Shown: positions 45,661-58,375, counted from the first letter of the stretch. The stretch: 64,000 nucleotides of DNA from Bedellia somnulentella (GCA_963576735.1 OY755171.1:13144001-13208000); one strand, 5' to 3'. A program made the numbers and translations. Notes: generated by a model not told the origin, from the letters alone.

Positions 45661-46160
45661 AGGTACCACAAATATTTAAATTTCTAGGTGGGGATTTATT
45701 TTCCCTTGCCCGATTGTACTACTATTTTTAATAAGTACCTACCTACTATGAACAAGAAAACAATATCAAAGCAGACACATATTGAAGAAGAAGAAGAAGA
45801 AGCTAGAGAATAAATCAGATTAGTCAGACATAGACTCTGACGATGATGCATATAAGATAAGACAGCTCTTCAGCTGCAGTGCGGTGGATGTGGATGGATG
45901 TCAAAATCAGAATGCGGTCATTGAAAAACTTTTTAAAGAACTTATTTTACTTTCTTAGTTTCGTAAGTGAAATAAAACATTTTAATTATTTAACTTTAAA
46001 GACCTTTTACAAAATAATACAAACCAAACCATCATCTAGCTTTGTATATGGAAAACCAAAATTGACCAAGAGAAATTACTTTTCACCCTAAAATCCGATG
46101 CGCAAACCAAGTCGGGCAAAAGGATATTATATCCCATCTAAAATAAGGTACTTCCCAATT
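45661..46160. other. Non-genic
   Basis: No gene; a (GAA)n run at 45784-45802. A 70-codon frame at 45879-46091 is AT-rich and not protein-like. Confidence 0.4.
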
Positions 46161-46395
46161 ATAAACTCCCACTTTCTTATGAATCCCAAATAATGGGTAG
46201 TCAGGGCTTGAGAATTGGCAATTACTTAGACACTTTTGGGAATAAAGGGAAAAAAATGAAAAATAAAGGATGGATTATAATAAATCTGTGGATGCATAGA
46301 TCTTCTATAAATCTATTAAATCCCTTTACATTTAACCGCCTCATGCGATACCACAGGAAGAAATGGATTTGCTATTCTTAGTTGATATTACACAG
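46160..46395 (-). mobile_element. Old diverged SINE S1
   Basis: The order is kept (GAATCCCAAATAATGGGTAG, TTAGACACTTTTGGGAATAA, CCACAGGAAGAAATGGATTT, GCTATTCTTAG) with heavy divergence. Confidence 0.5.
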
Positions 46396-46699
46396 AAATA
46401 TGAAAAAATGTGTAATTATTTCTTATCAGCCGATGTAATTTAGGAGACCAACTTTAACTACTTTTTTCTTTATTCTCTTATAACGTTCGCATTTCTTTTT
46501 TTCATTTTGTGATGATGCTATTGCATATTTGTTTTTTTGGCATAATGCGCATTAATTAGACAATATTTAATTTGACTGTTGATGACAACCTTAGAAGTAT
46601 ACATGTGTTTTTTAATCTGGGGGCACGGTAGTGCCCCCGCTAAGTCGACCGCGAAGCAAACACTGCCGTACCATCCTTTTCTGGAACAGTTTCGCCGCA

Positions 46700-47110
46700 T
46701 TTTCAGAGCCCCATTCGAGAACCTCTGGATAATATTAAAACGCTAAAATTTTTGTCACCTAGAAATTCGTAATCACACACTTGAAACCCAAAATTTCAAG
46801 TTGGTAGATCAATTAATTCTGAAATTAAGCTAATGCAAAGTTTCGCATTTTCGACACTGACTGACTGACGGACTCACTGATCATCAAAATAGAACTAGTA
46901 CTTCCCATAGACCTAGAGAGCTGAAATTTGGTACAGAGGTAGATTTTAACGCCCACATAAAGAAAAAACTAGGTTTATCGAAGATCTGGACTACCTGGTG
47001 ACGCTGACTAGAAAACATAAATTTTTACGAGAAATAGTAATCGATTAACTGTATTTTACTCGATAAATAAAAATATTTAGTTCTATTATTATTATTATTA
47101 TTTATGTATT
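46700..47110. repeat. Probable dispersed repeat with GACTGACTGACGGACTCACT
   Basis: Short repeated GACTGACTGACG followed by CTGAAATTTGGTACAGAGGT resembles the (GACA/GACT)n-bearing lepidopteran families. The class is unknown. Confidence 0.35.
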
Positions 47111-47554
47111 AGCACTCAGCTGAAGCTTCGCTCACGTTATTTAACATTAGTACCAGTATTCGTCACTAGATGGCGCTGGCTGTATTTTAAAATTAAGTCA
47201 AGTAAAATTAACTATAATAATAAATAAATCGCAGTAAGGAACCTTAGACTTGGCTCCACTTATTTTAGAGTTTTTATTACTTTATAGAGATAAACAAGCA
47301 GCTAGTTCTATCGAGACTTGGCTAGTTTTTTACATAATGATTTTGGTGGGATACTACTTATCTATATAAAACCATTGAAAATATGTTTGGATGCGGCCAG
47401 GTTTTGACTCATCATAAAATAAATTGTCCCTCTGAAGTATTTTGTTCCAAGCATACATCCCAAAAAGCGGTATCCATAGTCTTTTAGTATCTTCTTTTTT
47501 ATACAGAGGAACGATTTGGTTGCGAGTTTGTTTGTATCTAAATTAAATGTTTAT

Positions 47555-47752
47555 GGGTCTACGTCTGCGACGCCTAACGACTAAGGGTATATTGGTGCTT
47601 TTAATGGATTTTTGGATGATGCGGTTGGAGACCCTTTATTTTACCATCGTTTCCCCACTCATCTTCCAAAAGTGGCTGAGGAATTTCCAATTTCTTAGCT
47701 CTGGCTACCCCTTCTAGGGATTTATAGTCGTTAGTATATGTATGTATGTAAA
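47555..47752 (+). mobile_element. 5'-truncated SINE S1
   Basis: It begins at about GACGCCTAACGACTAAGGGT, continues GATGCGGTTGGAGACCC and ends GGCTACCCCTTCTAGGGATT, TATAGTCGTTAGTATATG with (TATG)n. Confidence 0.75.
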
Positions 47753-48084
47753 CATTTATGTATCACTCTGCTACCTACGTGCTAAATGTATTCCTAAAAA
47801 TATTGGGTTAAGTCATATTTATGCCCGTACTGATATGCAATTAATGATTATGCTAAAAACTTTATACGTTTAGTTGTTATAGTTAAATTTCATTAAGCCT
47901 AGAAACGCTAATCGCAATAATTATGCCGGTAAATTTAGTCTCGTCATAAAATTTTACTCCGTTTTTAAACCAAACAATCTCGTTTAATGTAGTACATCCC
48001 TACGCTGTTAATGTTTAGTTTTATTACATTTCGTGAGGTAAATATGGTCAAATGGTAATTTATGGCACATGAATCTGTATACTT

Positions 48085-48357
48085 ACATATATATACTAAC
48101 GGCCAGAAATCCTTAAAAGTGGTAGCCAGAGCTTTAGAGCTAAAATGTCTTCCGCCACATTTGGAAATTGATAGGTGACAAGATAGTAGAAATAAAGTAT
48201 CGTTGGTGATCGGTCTGCAACCGATCACGATCACCTAAAAATCACTTAAAAAAGCCCCATACCCCTTTGTCAAAGGCCCCTTGTTGGCCAAAGACGCCTC
48301 TTACGACACCCGTGGGTAGAGAGGGGTAGTGACATTCTAAGCCGGTACTAGACGGCA
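48085..48357 (-). mobile_element. SINE S1 with small internal duplication
   Basis: Reverse S1. Near 48205-48240 GATCGGTCTGCAACCGATCAC is duplicated in part, and GGCCCCTTGTTGGCCAAAGA (48283-48295 region) is extra. Confidence 0.7.
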
Positions 48358-48369
48358 TTGAATCGATAT

Positions 48370-50165
48370 GTATTTACAATACGATTTAGCCTAAGAATGC
48401 AAAATGGTGTCTATTTTTTTCGTAACTTAGTTATTTTGAAGTGCGATAAGCCAAGTATTTTCCATTCGAATCAATTCCAATCAGTACTTATAATATTTTT
48501 TATTTGTCAAAACACATTTCTCTGATTAATTGAATAGCTAAATCTATACTTTCTTACATCCATATAATTAGTATGACGTTAGATTGTTTGATATCTAGTC
48601 AGCTCCTCTGAGAGTGTAAGTTATTTTGTGTTCACCAGGGTGTCAAATGAGTGTGTAATATGACTAGGCAAAAGACATAATATTCCAATACGAGTTCAAT
48701 TAATCCCAGTTAGGAAATTCAGCATTCTAATAGCTTTCATCACTGTGTGTGTTATAGATTATAATAGGTTCAACCTATTTTTATTTTAGATTTAATGGAC
48801 ATTACAATTATTATTTAATGTTTTAATGTACGCCAAATTTACATTTGTGTAATTTTATTTTAAAGGATTGATAAATTTAAGAGTATATTATATAAGCCCT
48901 GTGCTTGAACATCAACTGGATTTAAATGTGACGGCATTCAACCTAAGTCATATAATTTCAAGAGTTGTAAGGTAAATAGACGGCAAATATTCAGGAACAG
49001 ACGTACAAAGGAAGGTATGTGACAAGGTCCCTGAAATCTAAACAAACACTGCTGGAATGAGAAACCGAGTATTTGCGTGTGCCCATGGAGCTGGAAATTC
49101 TGGGAAATGTTTGTCGGTGTCGGCCAAAGAGCTGGAGGACGAATGGAGAAAGCGACCGCCTGTCAAAGTGGCCGCCGGCATGTTTGCACAACTAATGAGG
49201 GGCTCCCAGGAGACGGGCGTATTTGCCCCTAGCCCCCTTGCCCCTTGCTCCAGCGGCTTTTTCATGTAAACGCACGGGTTTGCAGAGGTCGGTGCGCCCC
49301 GCTACTGTTTGCACATCACTCGGTGTCGAATGCCGACTTTCAAGTGTAAATTGAGTTATTCGTTATCTAGAAGAATGTGAAAAGCAATTCAATTCGTCAA
49401 AAATGTCATAGTAGGTACTGTCTGAAAGTGTGTTAAGTAATGGATGATTATTGTTTTAGCTTTTTCTTATAGATATAGCCATACATCAATATTACTGACA
49501 TGAAAATCTAAACCTTACTTTTGCTGTACGAATCGAAAATACGAATTGCTGTAGGAAATAAAGGTTTGATTTCCCTCGTTCTACCAGACAGCAGTTTTAG
49601 AGAATATTTCTTGCCGCATGTATAATGGGGGATTAGATTGGGAGTAAAACATATCATATTGTTATCACAACACTACCTTAAACCTTCCATAAAACTTAAT
49701 ATGTGCGGGATTCCTCATGAAGTATTTCCCATCTGTTCAACCAAGATCTATGACCTCATTTGTTATCTTCCCACTGAGCTACAAAGGTTGGTGCGATGTT
49801 TTTCTCTTACTTTCAGCACAAATAAATAAAATACACATATGACCTCCGACGAGCCATAAGATCATCATGATTCTTGTAGTAATTGGAAGATATCTTGGTT
49901 TTGGCTTATTGCTTATTATATCGAACTTTGTATTCTTTGTCCATGCATCCACTACTACAAAACACATTTATTTTGGCTTTGTTTTAGATTTTTATTTTAG
50001 AAATTTAGATTTTTCTCACCCGCCTACCATTTTACAGTATCTTGGCTATGCCATTGTATGAAGCAGTAAGTGTGAGCTGTAACAGTTTAACGGTATTTGA
50101 TGAAAATATTAAATTTGAAAGATCCTAGAAATTATTGTATTTATTTTTCATTATTTTAAAAATAT
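48370..50165. other. Intergenic, with one GC-rich unique block
   Basis: Mostly AT-rich without recognised repeats. The exception is 49045-49320, single-copy and GC-rich (CCCATGGAGCTGGAAATTCT; AAGTGGCCGCCGGCATGTTT), with open frames on both strands. It could be a conserved non-coding element or an unrecognised exon. Confidence 0.3.
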
Positions 50166-50172
50166 TAACATA

Positions 50173-50424
50173 ACATACATACATACATATACTCACGGCT
50201 ATAAATCCCAAGAAGGGGTAGCCAGAGCTAAGGAATGAGAAATTCCTCAGCCACTCTTGGAAATTTGAGTGGGGAAGAGATAGTAAAAATAAAGGTTTTG
50301 GTGATGGGTCTACAACCGCATCGCCCAAAAATCCCTTAAAAGCCCCAATTCCGTTAGTCGCCTCTTACGTACACCCACCGGAAGAAATGGGGTAGTGCTA
50401 TTCTAAGCCGACACTACACAGCAT
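50173..50424 (-). mobile_element. SINE family S1
   Basis: Near-consensus reverse copy, from CATACATATACTCACGGCTA to TAAGCCGACACTACACAGC. Confidence 0.85.
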
Positions 50425-50669
50425 ACATAATTTAGACATAAGTTAATGTTAATAGATATTGTATAAAATGACATCGTGTTACTGAATACATAATCATGAA
50501 ACTTAAATTATGGTTAACTTGTTGTTAGTGCAAAGTCATTGATAGTCAATTGTTGTATTCCTTACTATTTTATGCCCCCTCCTTTTACTATTGCACAACA
50601 CTGACTTTTTTTGTTTGCTGTGCATTGTAAGGTCTGTAAAGATATTTCTAGAATAACCTAATCTTACGC

Positions 50670-50960
50670 TCGAATTGAAAGCAAACGCCATCCGCCGGGC
50701 GGTAGCTCCATCATTTCCCTTTTGAAAATCTCCCTTCATGTTTCACTCTTTGACAAGTATAGTTTTGGTTGGCAACGTCAGCAAGAGCAACTTAGCAATC
50801 ATGACGATGGGACGCAACTGTCATCAATCATGGCGCAGGTGCTGTTGTATCCCCCCTGTCCTGTCTCACCCCTCACGCCCCGTTGTGATATCAGACCTTT
50901 TTACGTCAGCCATGTTATTACGATGATTTTTGGAAACCCATTTATTTATTTCTGAAATGT
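50670..50960. promoter_or_regulatory. Single-copy GC-richer block between cyclin D and Phox2
   Basis: It contains CATCCGCCGGGCGGTAGCTC, GGCAACGTCAGCAAGAGCAA and TATCCCCCCTGTCCTGTC. It is not repetitive in the window. Candidate regulatory element; no exon signals were recognised. Confidence 0.25.
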
Positions 50961-51439
50961 TATACACAGTGGCAGTATGTATAGGGACGATTAGAGCAGC
51001 AATATTATCAGGAAAGTGTACCAGTGTCAGGGCTTTATTAATAACTTAATGTTCAGTTTTAGCAATGGGAGCTTAAGGATTATTGTATCTTATCTGAATT
51101 CTATTTTTGAGATATGATTTGGGTTCTTTTTATTATACTAATAACCACAGTTGAATTTGAAACTCAGTTCGACCATAGCATACTAAATCTATGCGTACGA
51201 CTGTATTTGTATCCCAGATTTATGACTTAACTGACTTTGAGATCTTACTACCTAAGAAAGACTATGAGCGCATTCTGAATTGAAATTCGAACACATATTG
51301 TGTCTGATCAGGTTTGCTCATCCTAGGTAACTAAACTTATAATCCGATGTGACGTAGTTTAATGACTGTACTATTTGTACATTTATAGAAACAAGGTGTC
51401 AATACTATCAAATTCAAATCTGTGTTCCGAGCTACAAAG

Positions 51440-52600
51440 CCGTCTTTAACCTATTGGAGGCCCTGGGCATATGAGAATAATGGGGCCCCTATGAATTTGA
51501 CAGAACATTATTTTGTTAGAATAAACAAAGAAAGTAGATAAGCAAGTTTCCAGATTCATTTTTCGATCCCGTCACGATATTCCGAGTAAATCTTAGCGAT
51601 GTCTGTTGTCGAACTAGAACTTCAGCCCGTTAACAATTAATAATTGGAAAAAAATACTTTAACATATATACTTTTTGTATATCTACAGTTATTAGGCTAG
51701 TAGAATCGTTTTTAGGGTTCCGTACCAAAAGGTAAAACGGGACCCTATTACTAAGCCTCTACTGTCTGTCTCCATGCTGTATATCATAAACCAACTAAAC
51801 CGTGATAGCTAGAAAGCTGAAATTTTCACACATGATGTATTTTCTTTGCCGATACAACAACAAATACTAAAATATTAAGGGGGTCCCCATACTATATACG
51901 TGTTTTTTTCGTATTTATTGCTCAATACAACATCACTTCTATATTACCTTTCAAAAATAATTTTTAAACGACAATAAAGTAAATCGATAATATAATAATA
52001 TATATAATTATTGGCGATCGATAGTCTCTGCCTACCCCAATGGGAACTAACGGCGTGAGAATATGTATGTATGTATGTATGTAATAAAGTAAATATTAAA
52101 AGGGGGCTCCCATGATTTAAGCACAAACGTGATTTTCTATATAGATGATAGAACGCGACCCTTAGTCCGCGAGCCGACTCGCTCTTAAGCGTTTTTTTAG
52201 AAATTCACCGCTATCTATTTTTTGTTATAGCGTTTATATTTTATTTTATTCGTTCGTAAAAAAATAGTACCTTTTTTATTTTGTTGATTAAATATCTCGA
52301 GAACAACGTATAAGAAATCGACACATGATAAACATAACTTTTAGAGAATTTTACGTACTTAGTGTTCCATTAAATTGTATTTTTATATATTTTAATTTAT
52401 TTAGCTATAAAAGCTGTAAGCAAATTGGTATTGTAGTCAGTAATTTAGGTTCGATGTATACGAATCGAAAAAGTTCTTTGGCAATAAATGTCGGTTATTG
52501 TTTCGTGATCTGGCAGAGACGAGGGGGCCCCTATCGATCACGGGGCCCTGGGCACTTGCCCAGAGTGCCCAGTGGGAAAGAGGGGCTTGCCGAGCTACAC
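51440..52600. repeat. Nest of three dispersed repeats
   Basis: The outer ends share GGGGCCC and GGCCCTGGGCA words (51460-51490 and 52525-52590). A lepidopteran repeat lies inside, from TTTTTAGGGTTCCGTACCAA (about 51708) to a CGCGAGCCGACTCGC end (about 52185). That repeat is split by the LINE fragment at 52012-52082. Confidence 0.55.
52012..52082 (+). mobile_element. Very short 5'-truncated LINE copy with target duplication
   Basis: Only the last 70 bases of the LINE: GGCGATCGATAGTCTCTGCC, CCCCAATGGGAACTAACGGC, GTGAGAATATG(TATG)n. Flanks are AATAAAGTAAAT at 51973-51984 and 52083-52094. There is a 27-base AT-rich filler between the left flank and the LINE sequence. Confidence 0.82.
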
Positions 52601-52609
52601 GTCTATATT

Positions 52610-54320
52610 TCCCGTAGGTATTTTAAAGATTATGTCCCTAGTTGAAGTTAAAATACAGAAGAGAATCTTTAGAAGTATGGATCACACATGTTTTATAGCT
52701 TCCTAACCCTAGGTTCTAAAAGCTACTTTTTAATTTAAAATTGATTACGTCAATTTATTGTTTAATTAAAGGTTTACTGTTTACTATATTATTTCCTGCA
52801 ATCATATAATTATACATACTTGCTCCTAGTATTATACAATCTTTTTTGTTTAATTTTACAATATATACTGATGTTTAATACACCGTGAAATCTAAAGCAT
52901 TGTACTAACTATCAGGGATGAATCTTCCCATGATTACGAATAAATTTTTGTACGGGACTAACTTTGTTACTGGACAAAAAAAACAGCTGTTCCATAAGTG
53001 CAAGTTATGTAAATATCATATGGGTCATCATGGGTATAGCGGGGTCTATGTTTGTATTTTGAAAAATAAAAGACAGCACTATTTTGTACATGAGTTTTAT
53101 TGCATTATTTACTATTGACCTTTAAACAAAATCAGTTTCGTGTGAAAATTTCGAATTCATTCGTCTATTTCAATCACATTTTTCAAAAGATGATGTATTC
53201 GTACATCTAAGTATTTTAAAGCTATAGCCTTTATTAACAGCACAAGGTGGTTTTCGAACGGATTTTGCTCTCTGATGTGGTCGTTTAATGTCGGAAATAT
53301 TCTTTTACCTAAATTCTTTTTCAAAACAACTGCGACCATTTGAGCCAAAGCTTAGTCTTTGGACAAAAACGAGGTGCCTTTCAATTTTATAGTATGCCTC
53401 AAAACTTTGGTTGATTTCCAATTGCATCTTCCAGTGGCCGATTCGGGTCTTTAGGAAAACTGTAATGAATACGAAGAAATTAAATAAATATAACAAATTT
53501 ATTACTTACTAATTCCGTAGATAACAATTGGAAATCATTCAGCGTCGCTATAGCGCCACGAAATTCATAATATACTCACTCATTAACATCAGTTTACTAA
53601 TTTGAAAATTTTACCCTAACGACAGGGTAGGATGAAAACGTGAATTATGGCAACACTGAGATACTGCATATTTTTAGGTTATACTATTAAAAAATTGCTC
53701 AAAATAACTAAAGAAAATTCTAGTAATCTAGTTCAACGTAATTAACATTTGAATCACTTATTTTCTGATCGCGCAATGTATTTATTATGTATTTATCTGT
53801 AGAAAAACATTAAAAAACTCACTCACTTGTGGAAAGTCAATCCTTCGATGTGTTTTTCGCTGTGGCTTCCGCAGCCAAGCACGCTACACCCAACCATACC
53901 TCACTAAATAATAACTTAATTAGTGGAGTCTCTTTTGTCACAATAACAATATACAAATGAATAAAATCTTTCTCAAAATCAAAAGAAAACCATAATCGCT
54001 CACAAGTCGACGCTTTGTTTGTCACAATTTAAAAGTGTGACATCAACAAAACGGGTTACGCGATAGAGATGACAATAAAGATTTGTGTCTCTTTTTAACA
54101 TATAAGAACTTAAATAAGGGCTTCTCTTTTTAAAATGGATGACGTAACATCGCTCTGTCTATAGTGTTCATAGTCAAAGCGTAAAACAATAAGATATAAG
54201 CAATAAGACCGCCAATTGTACTTCTATTTAAGAAATAATCTGTATAAAATGTCTTTATCTGTGATGTACAATAAAGAGTTTTCTATTCTATTCTAAAACG
54301 TTTAAACATAGTAAAAAGCT
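52610..54320. other. Intergenic, AT-rich, no gene recognised
   Basis: Several 60-67-codon frames exist on both strands, but none has a recognisable domain or codon character. No repeat family was named. Confidence 0.4.
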
Positions 54321-54329
54321 CAAATGAAG

Positions 54330-54450
54330 TGTGTGGCTAAGTTGTCCTTAGTCATGTGACGTGTTCGTAAAAAACAGCGATAGGCCTGCCGCCTAAATGG
54401 AATTAACTCTCCAAGCGAAACGTGCATACTCTGAACACCAGGTGGCGTCA
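54330..54450 (+). mobile_element. SINE S2 fragment
   Basis: Partial body: GTGGCTAAGTTGTCCTTAGT, GCGATAGGCCTGCCGCC, CTCTGAACACCAGGTGGCGT. Head and tail are missing. Confidence 0.65.
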
Positions 54451-54786
54451 CTGGCTGTAGTAGTTGTTGTCACGGTAGTAGTTGTTAGTCTGCAAACCCA
54501 CAAATGGTATGACTATAGCCAAATCACCCTATATAAGGTATGCTCAAGCTATTCTTATTTCTGCCAACCCTTTCAGAATATTCAGTATTTAAATATTTTC
54601 ATAACGTTAATGAAAAAAATGAACTCTACGTGAATTTGCGGGCAGAAAGCTAGTCTTACATAAAGGTGGTAATAATGTTTGAATTGAATTGAATGTCATT
54701 CGTCGACATAATATCTTTTTCTGATTATTTATTTATTTTTATATTTTGGTTTATCTTATAGGAATTTATAGGTTACTAATAAATAA

Positions 54787-54945
54787 CATACATATTCTCA
54801 CGGCCATTTATCCCTAGGAGGGGTAGCCAGAGCTAAGGAATCAGAAATTCCTCAGCCACTTTTGGAAGTTGCGTGGGGTAAAGATGGTGAAATAAAGGTT
54901 GTTGGTGATGGGTCTCCAACCGCATCGCCCGAAAATCCCTCAAAA
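54787..54945 (-). mobile_element. 5'-truncated SINE S1 with 12-bp target duplication
   Basis: It keeps the 3' 159 bases. It is flanked by exact ACTAATAAATAA at 54775-54786 and 54946-54957, so the truncation happened during insertion. Confidence 0.88.
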
Positions 54946-54971
54946 ACTAATAAATAAAAAAGGTAAATTTC

Positions 54972-55045
54972 GACACCGGCATGGTTTGAACCCGCGACCT
55001 CGGGTATACGCCCCGTCGCTCTGCCAATTGAGCTACAGTGTCAAT
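54972..55045 (-). other. tRNA-like sequence, probably a pseudogene or SINE head
   Basis: On minus: GACACTGTAGCTCAATTGGC, D arm AGCTC/GAGC, and a GGGTTCAAACC B box. The acceptor arms GACACTG/CGGTGTC pair at six positions plus a wobble. The T stem has one mismatch and the anticodon loop lacks U33. A folding tRNA is possible but unlikely to be functional. Confidence 0.45.
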
Positions 55046-55434
55046 GGCTTCCAGTGCGAAATTCTTCTATCTCTTGTTGGTTTTTTTCTACACCTTTTAA
55101 GTAGTGTTTACTTTCCATACATTTACACGTTAGCACGTGCTCTTGAATTGACAAATATTTAAACAGGCGACTGTAAAAAGTCAGGTAAGTTTAAAGAAGT
55201 AACAGCATTTCTTTCTTTTAAGCCCCTGAAACACAACACTTTATTTTGTGTACAATAATTTGAGTTCCAATATTTTAATTAGATTTAAAGCATGAAAGTC
55301 AAATTGTCATTCATGAAATATATTTCATGGTTTTTTCTTGAAATACAACTATACATTTAAACATACATATACTCACTCCATTGATTCGCAATAGGGTAAT
55401 TAGAAACAACAGTTTAATAGATACGGGAGCATCT

Positions 55435-55526
55435 ATAGCCACATATTTATATCATCCTTATTTACGTTGGCATAACAAATATAGCCACATATTTATATCA
55501 TCCTTATTTACGTTGGCATAACAAAT
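55435..55526. repeat. Two perfect tandem 46-bp units
   Basis: Units 55435-55480 and 55481-55526 are identical (ATAGCCACATATTTATATCA ... GGCATAACAAAT). Confidence 0.95.
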
Positions 55527-55559
55527 ATAGTATCCTCTACTACGGCCACAAAAGCCACA

Positions 55560-55738
55560 TTTTGATCAAATAGAGAAAGCGCTTAAAAAGGCAGTCGTCC
55601 GAAAAGAAAAGAATAAAAAAGCATGTATGAACAGATGAATGAATGTAACGAAGCTCGAGAGATTAGCCAGGATCGTACAAAGTGGCGACCGATAGTCTCT
55701 GCCTACCCCAATCAGAGCAATGAGTATATGCATGTATG
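55560..55738 (+). mobile_element. LINE 3' fragment
   Basis: GGCAGTCGTCCGAAAAGAAA, GCATGTATGAACAGATGAAT, GCCAGGATCGTACAAAGTGG, CTGCCTACCCCAATCAGAGC then GTGAGTATATGC-like tail. Diverged; the hairpin is broken. Confidence 0.7.
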
Positions 55739-56400
55739 CATAACAAATATAGCATAACCTTTAATATAGATTAATAATGAGTTATTTATATGGAATTTGG
55801 CATGATATAATTTAAACATTACGAGTAGTTTTGTATAAACTCAATTTATTTAGCATAATAGTCTAAAGGTAATATAAAACTTTACCACTGTGAATTTAAT
55901 TTAACCAACCGTAAGCCGCAAACATTGTTTATTTTATATGTACTGAAATTTTGTAAATATATTATATTTGGTTATGCCAAAAAAGATTATATGAAAACAA
56001 AGTTATTCTTTTAGTTGTTGTAGTTAAATATTGGTTTTATGCGAGAAAATATAGGCTCGACTCAAATTATTTTGCTTTATATGTACCTTTTAACACTTAA
56101 CTTTTATCTCTGTTTGTGCAATAACCACATTTCATTTCCTATAATATGTTTAACACTGCACCTTTTACAAAACATTTTTTGTTAAATATAAATAAATAAA
56201 CATCATAAACACATTAAAGCCATAATCAAAAGCTTTAATTAAAACCAAACTTGGCCTAAATAGATCTAAACTCCCAGTGTCGAACAGATACAATAAAACG
56301 GCGTCTACTTACTGAGCCTTAATGAAAACAAAGTGAGATCATTTAACGATTGCGGCTGCAGGCATGTGGTCGGGTGTCGAGCCCTAATCTAATTAGAGTA

Positions 56401-57050
56401 GAACGCATACGAGCATGCGACACGTCCTGGGCCCATAACAGATACATTATCAGATTAGTCGCCTTTGTTCGCAGGACTGGAGGCTTGCGGGGTTTCTGGC
56501 AAAATTTCCGGTGCGAAAACTTGTTTTATGGTAAACATTGTATATAAAAATACGGATAAATACATATGACGGAAGGATAAGGGTAATTTAGCTACAAAAC
56601 CTTAAAAGGCAACCTTTTTAAGTTTCAATAATATACTATTGATGAATTAAATGAAGAGCAGAACGGATACGGCCATGTGACACGTTCTGGGCCCATAACA
56701 GATACATTATCAGAATAGTCGCCTTTGTTCGCAGGACTGGAGGCTTGCGCGGTCTCTGGGCGAATTTCTGCCGTGAAAACTTAGTATATGGTAAATATGG
56801 TGGTATATGGTGTTTATGGTATGATAAGAGTAATTTAGCTACAAAGCCTTAAAAGGCAAGCTTTCGAAGTTTCAATAATATACTATTGATGCATCAAATA
56901 AAGAGCAGCATACGAGCATGCGACATGTCCTGGGCCCATAACAGATACATTATCAGATTGTTCGCCTCTGCTTGAGGACTTTAGGCTTTAAGGGGTTTCT
57001 GGAATAATTTCTGGCGTGTTTTATGGTAAACATTGTATACTAAACAGACG
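56401..57050. repeat. Three tandem units of about 250-260 bp
   Basis: Units start at about 56401, 56661 and 56908. Each has GTCCTGGGCCCATAACAGAT (CCATAACAGATACATTATCA), CGCC..TG.T.G.AGGACT, and in the first two TTTAGCTACAAA.CCTTAAAA and CAATAATATACTATTGATG. The third is the most diverged and incomplete. No known family. Confidence 0.88.
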
Positions 57051-57059
57051 AATAAACAG

Positions 57060-58200
57060 ACAGATATGACGAGACTCGAGTTTTGTTCTTCTGTCGTTCA
57101 GCTGCGAAAAGGCAGGCTTTCTAAGTTTGAAGAATTAAGTAAACGTATGAAATATGGAATGCATGAAATGCATGGAACACACCGCTAAGAATAACTACAA
57201 TAAAGAAATAATCCCATACAACAAGTATGGGATTCTAATTTCACTTTCTATAATAAATTAATTGTACGATACGGAGTAGTTATGCTGCGTACACATTTTC
57301 TGGCGTTGTACTCGTATCTGTCCGATTATGTACATTAAATAATGGAAACAAGACAATTTTATGTTATAATAAGGTTGGTCAATAATAATTAATGAAATGA
57401 TGGTCCTCAGCAGGAACAGAACGTGTAACCTGTAGATCCAGAATCATTACCTTACCTATCCACTGGATAACAGACGTTCACACACGTATGTAGAAAATAT
57501 ACGACCTTTTGTTTTCTACTGAGTGAATCATAAAATACTTCAGTACAAAGTTTTCGTCGCAAATAACAATGCAAGTTTTAACGTCCAAAAAGGACTGTTC
57601 TCTAGAGAGTTTGTGTTTTATAACATAACCAAGGCCAAGTGCGCTGTTAAATTCTGGAAGATGTTATTATACCAATTATATTATTATTTAATGAGCATCA
57701 AGGATACACCTTAATTATATCCTAGTGAAATTCGGAAGTCACTTTCATAATTTAGTACAAAAATTAAGGCATTCTGTTTTCTGTATAATTATCAAACATG
57801 ACGTATTTTTTGGATTGACGAATCTAAAATAAAGACTTTAGTAAGGATTCATAATAGAAACATAGCAAAGTAAGAAAGTGTAAGAAGTCGTGGCCCATTT
57901 GATTGCTGCCTGCTAAGTGATCACATATTTTACGCCACCTCGCTCGCTTGTTTCTGTCTCCGCGACTCTCAAATAAATACAAGCTATTCGCATTATGAGA
58001 TGGCTTTCATTCCTCACAGCGCGGCTGGGCTTCACTTACCTTTGTGATGAAAATTGTCTTTTCAAGATTACAATTTGCGAACTTCACACTGTTGGCAATC
58101 GAACGTTGTTGTGCAGTAACTTAAAATATACGTAGACTTAAAATATACGAGTATAGTGTAGTTAGCTAATAATAACTAAATAAACCATTAAAATTTAATG
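57060..58200. other. Intergenic; one GC-richer block at 57880-58040
   Basis: The block contains CGCCACCTCGCTCGCTTGTT and CACAGCGCGGCTGGGCTTCA and is single-copy. It lies about 1.3 kb upstream of Phox2 and may be regulatory. No gene was recognised. Confidence 0.3.
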
Positions 58201-58204
58201 TTTC

Positions 58205-58375
58205 TTACAAGCTGGCTTAGAATAGCACTAACCCAACTTGAAAGTATTTGTTGGGTGATGTAACTGGACATCATCTTTTATTTTAAAATTGCTCCCCAGG
58301 AAGGTACTGAACGTGGCTGAAGAACTTAAATGATTCCAAAGCTCTATTAGGGAATTATAGACGAGCAATCTATAT
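58205..58375 (+). mobile_element. Decayed SINE S1
   Basis: GGCTTAGAATAGCACTAACC, TTGGGTGATGTAACTGGACA, ACGTGGCTGAAGAACTTAAA and AGCTCTATTAGGGAATTATA follow S1 order. Confidence 0.55.

Noticed and set aside
49038..49269. Overlapping 66-75-codon frames on both strands
   Set aside because: Both strands open in a GC-rich unique block, with no domain and no clear splice context; kept only as a candidate regulatory block.
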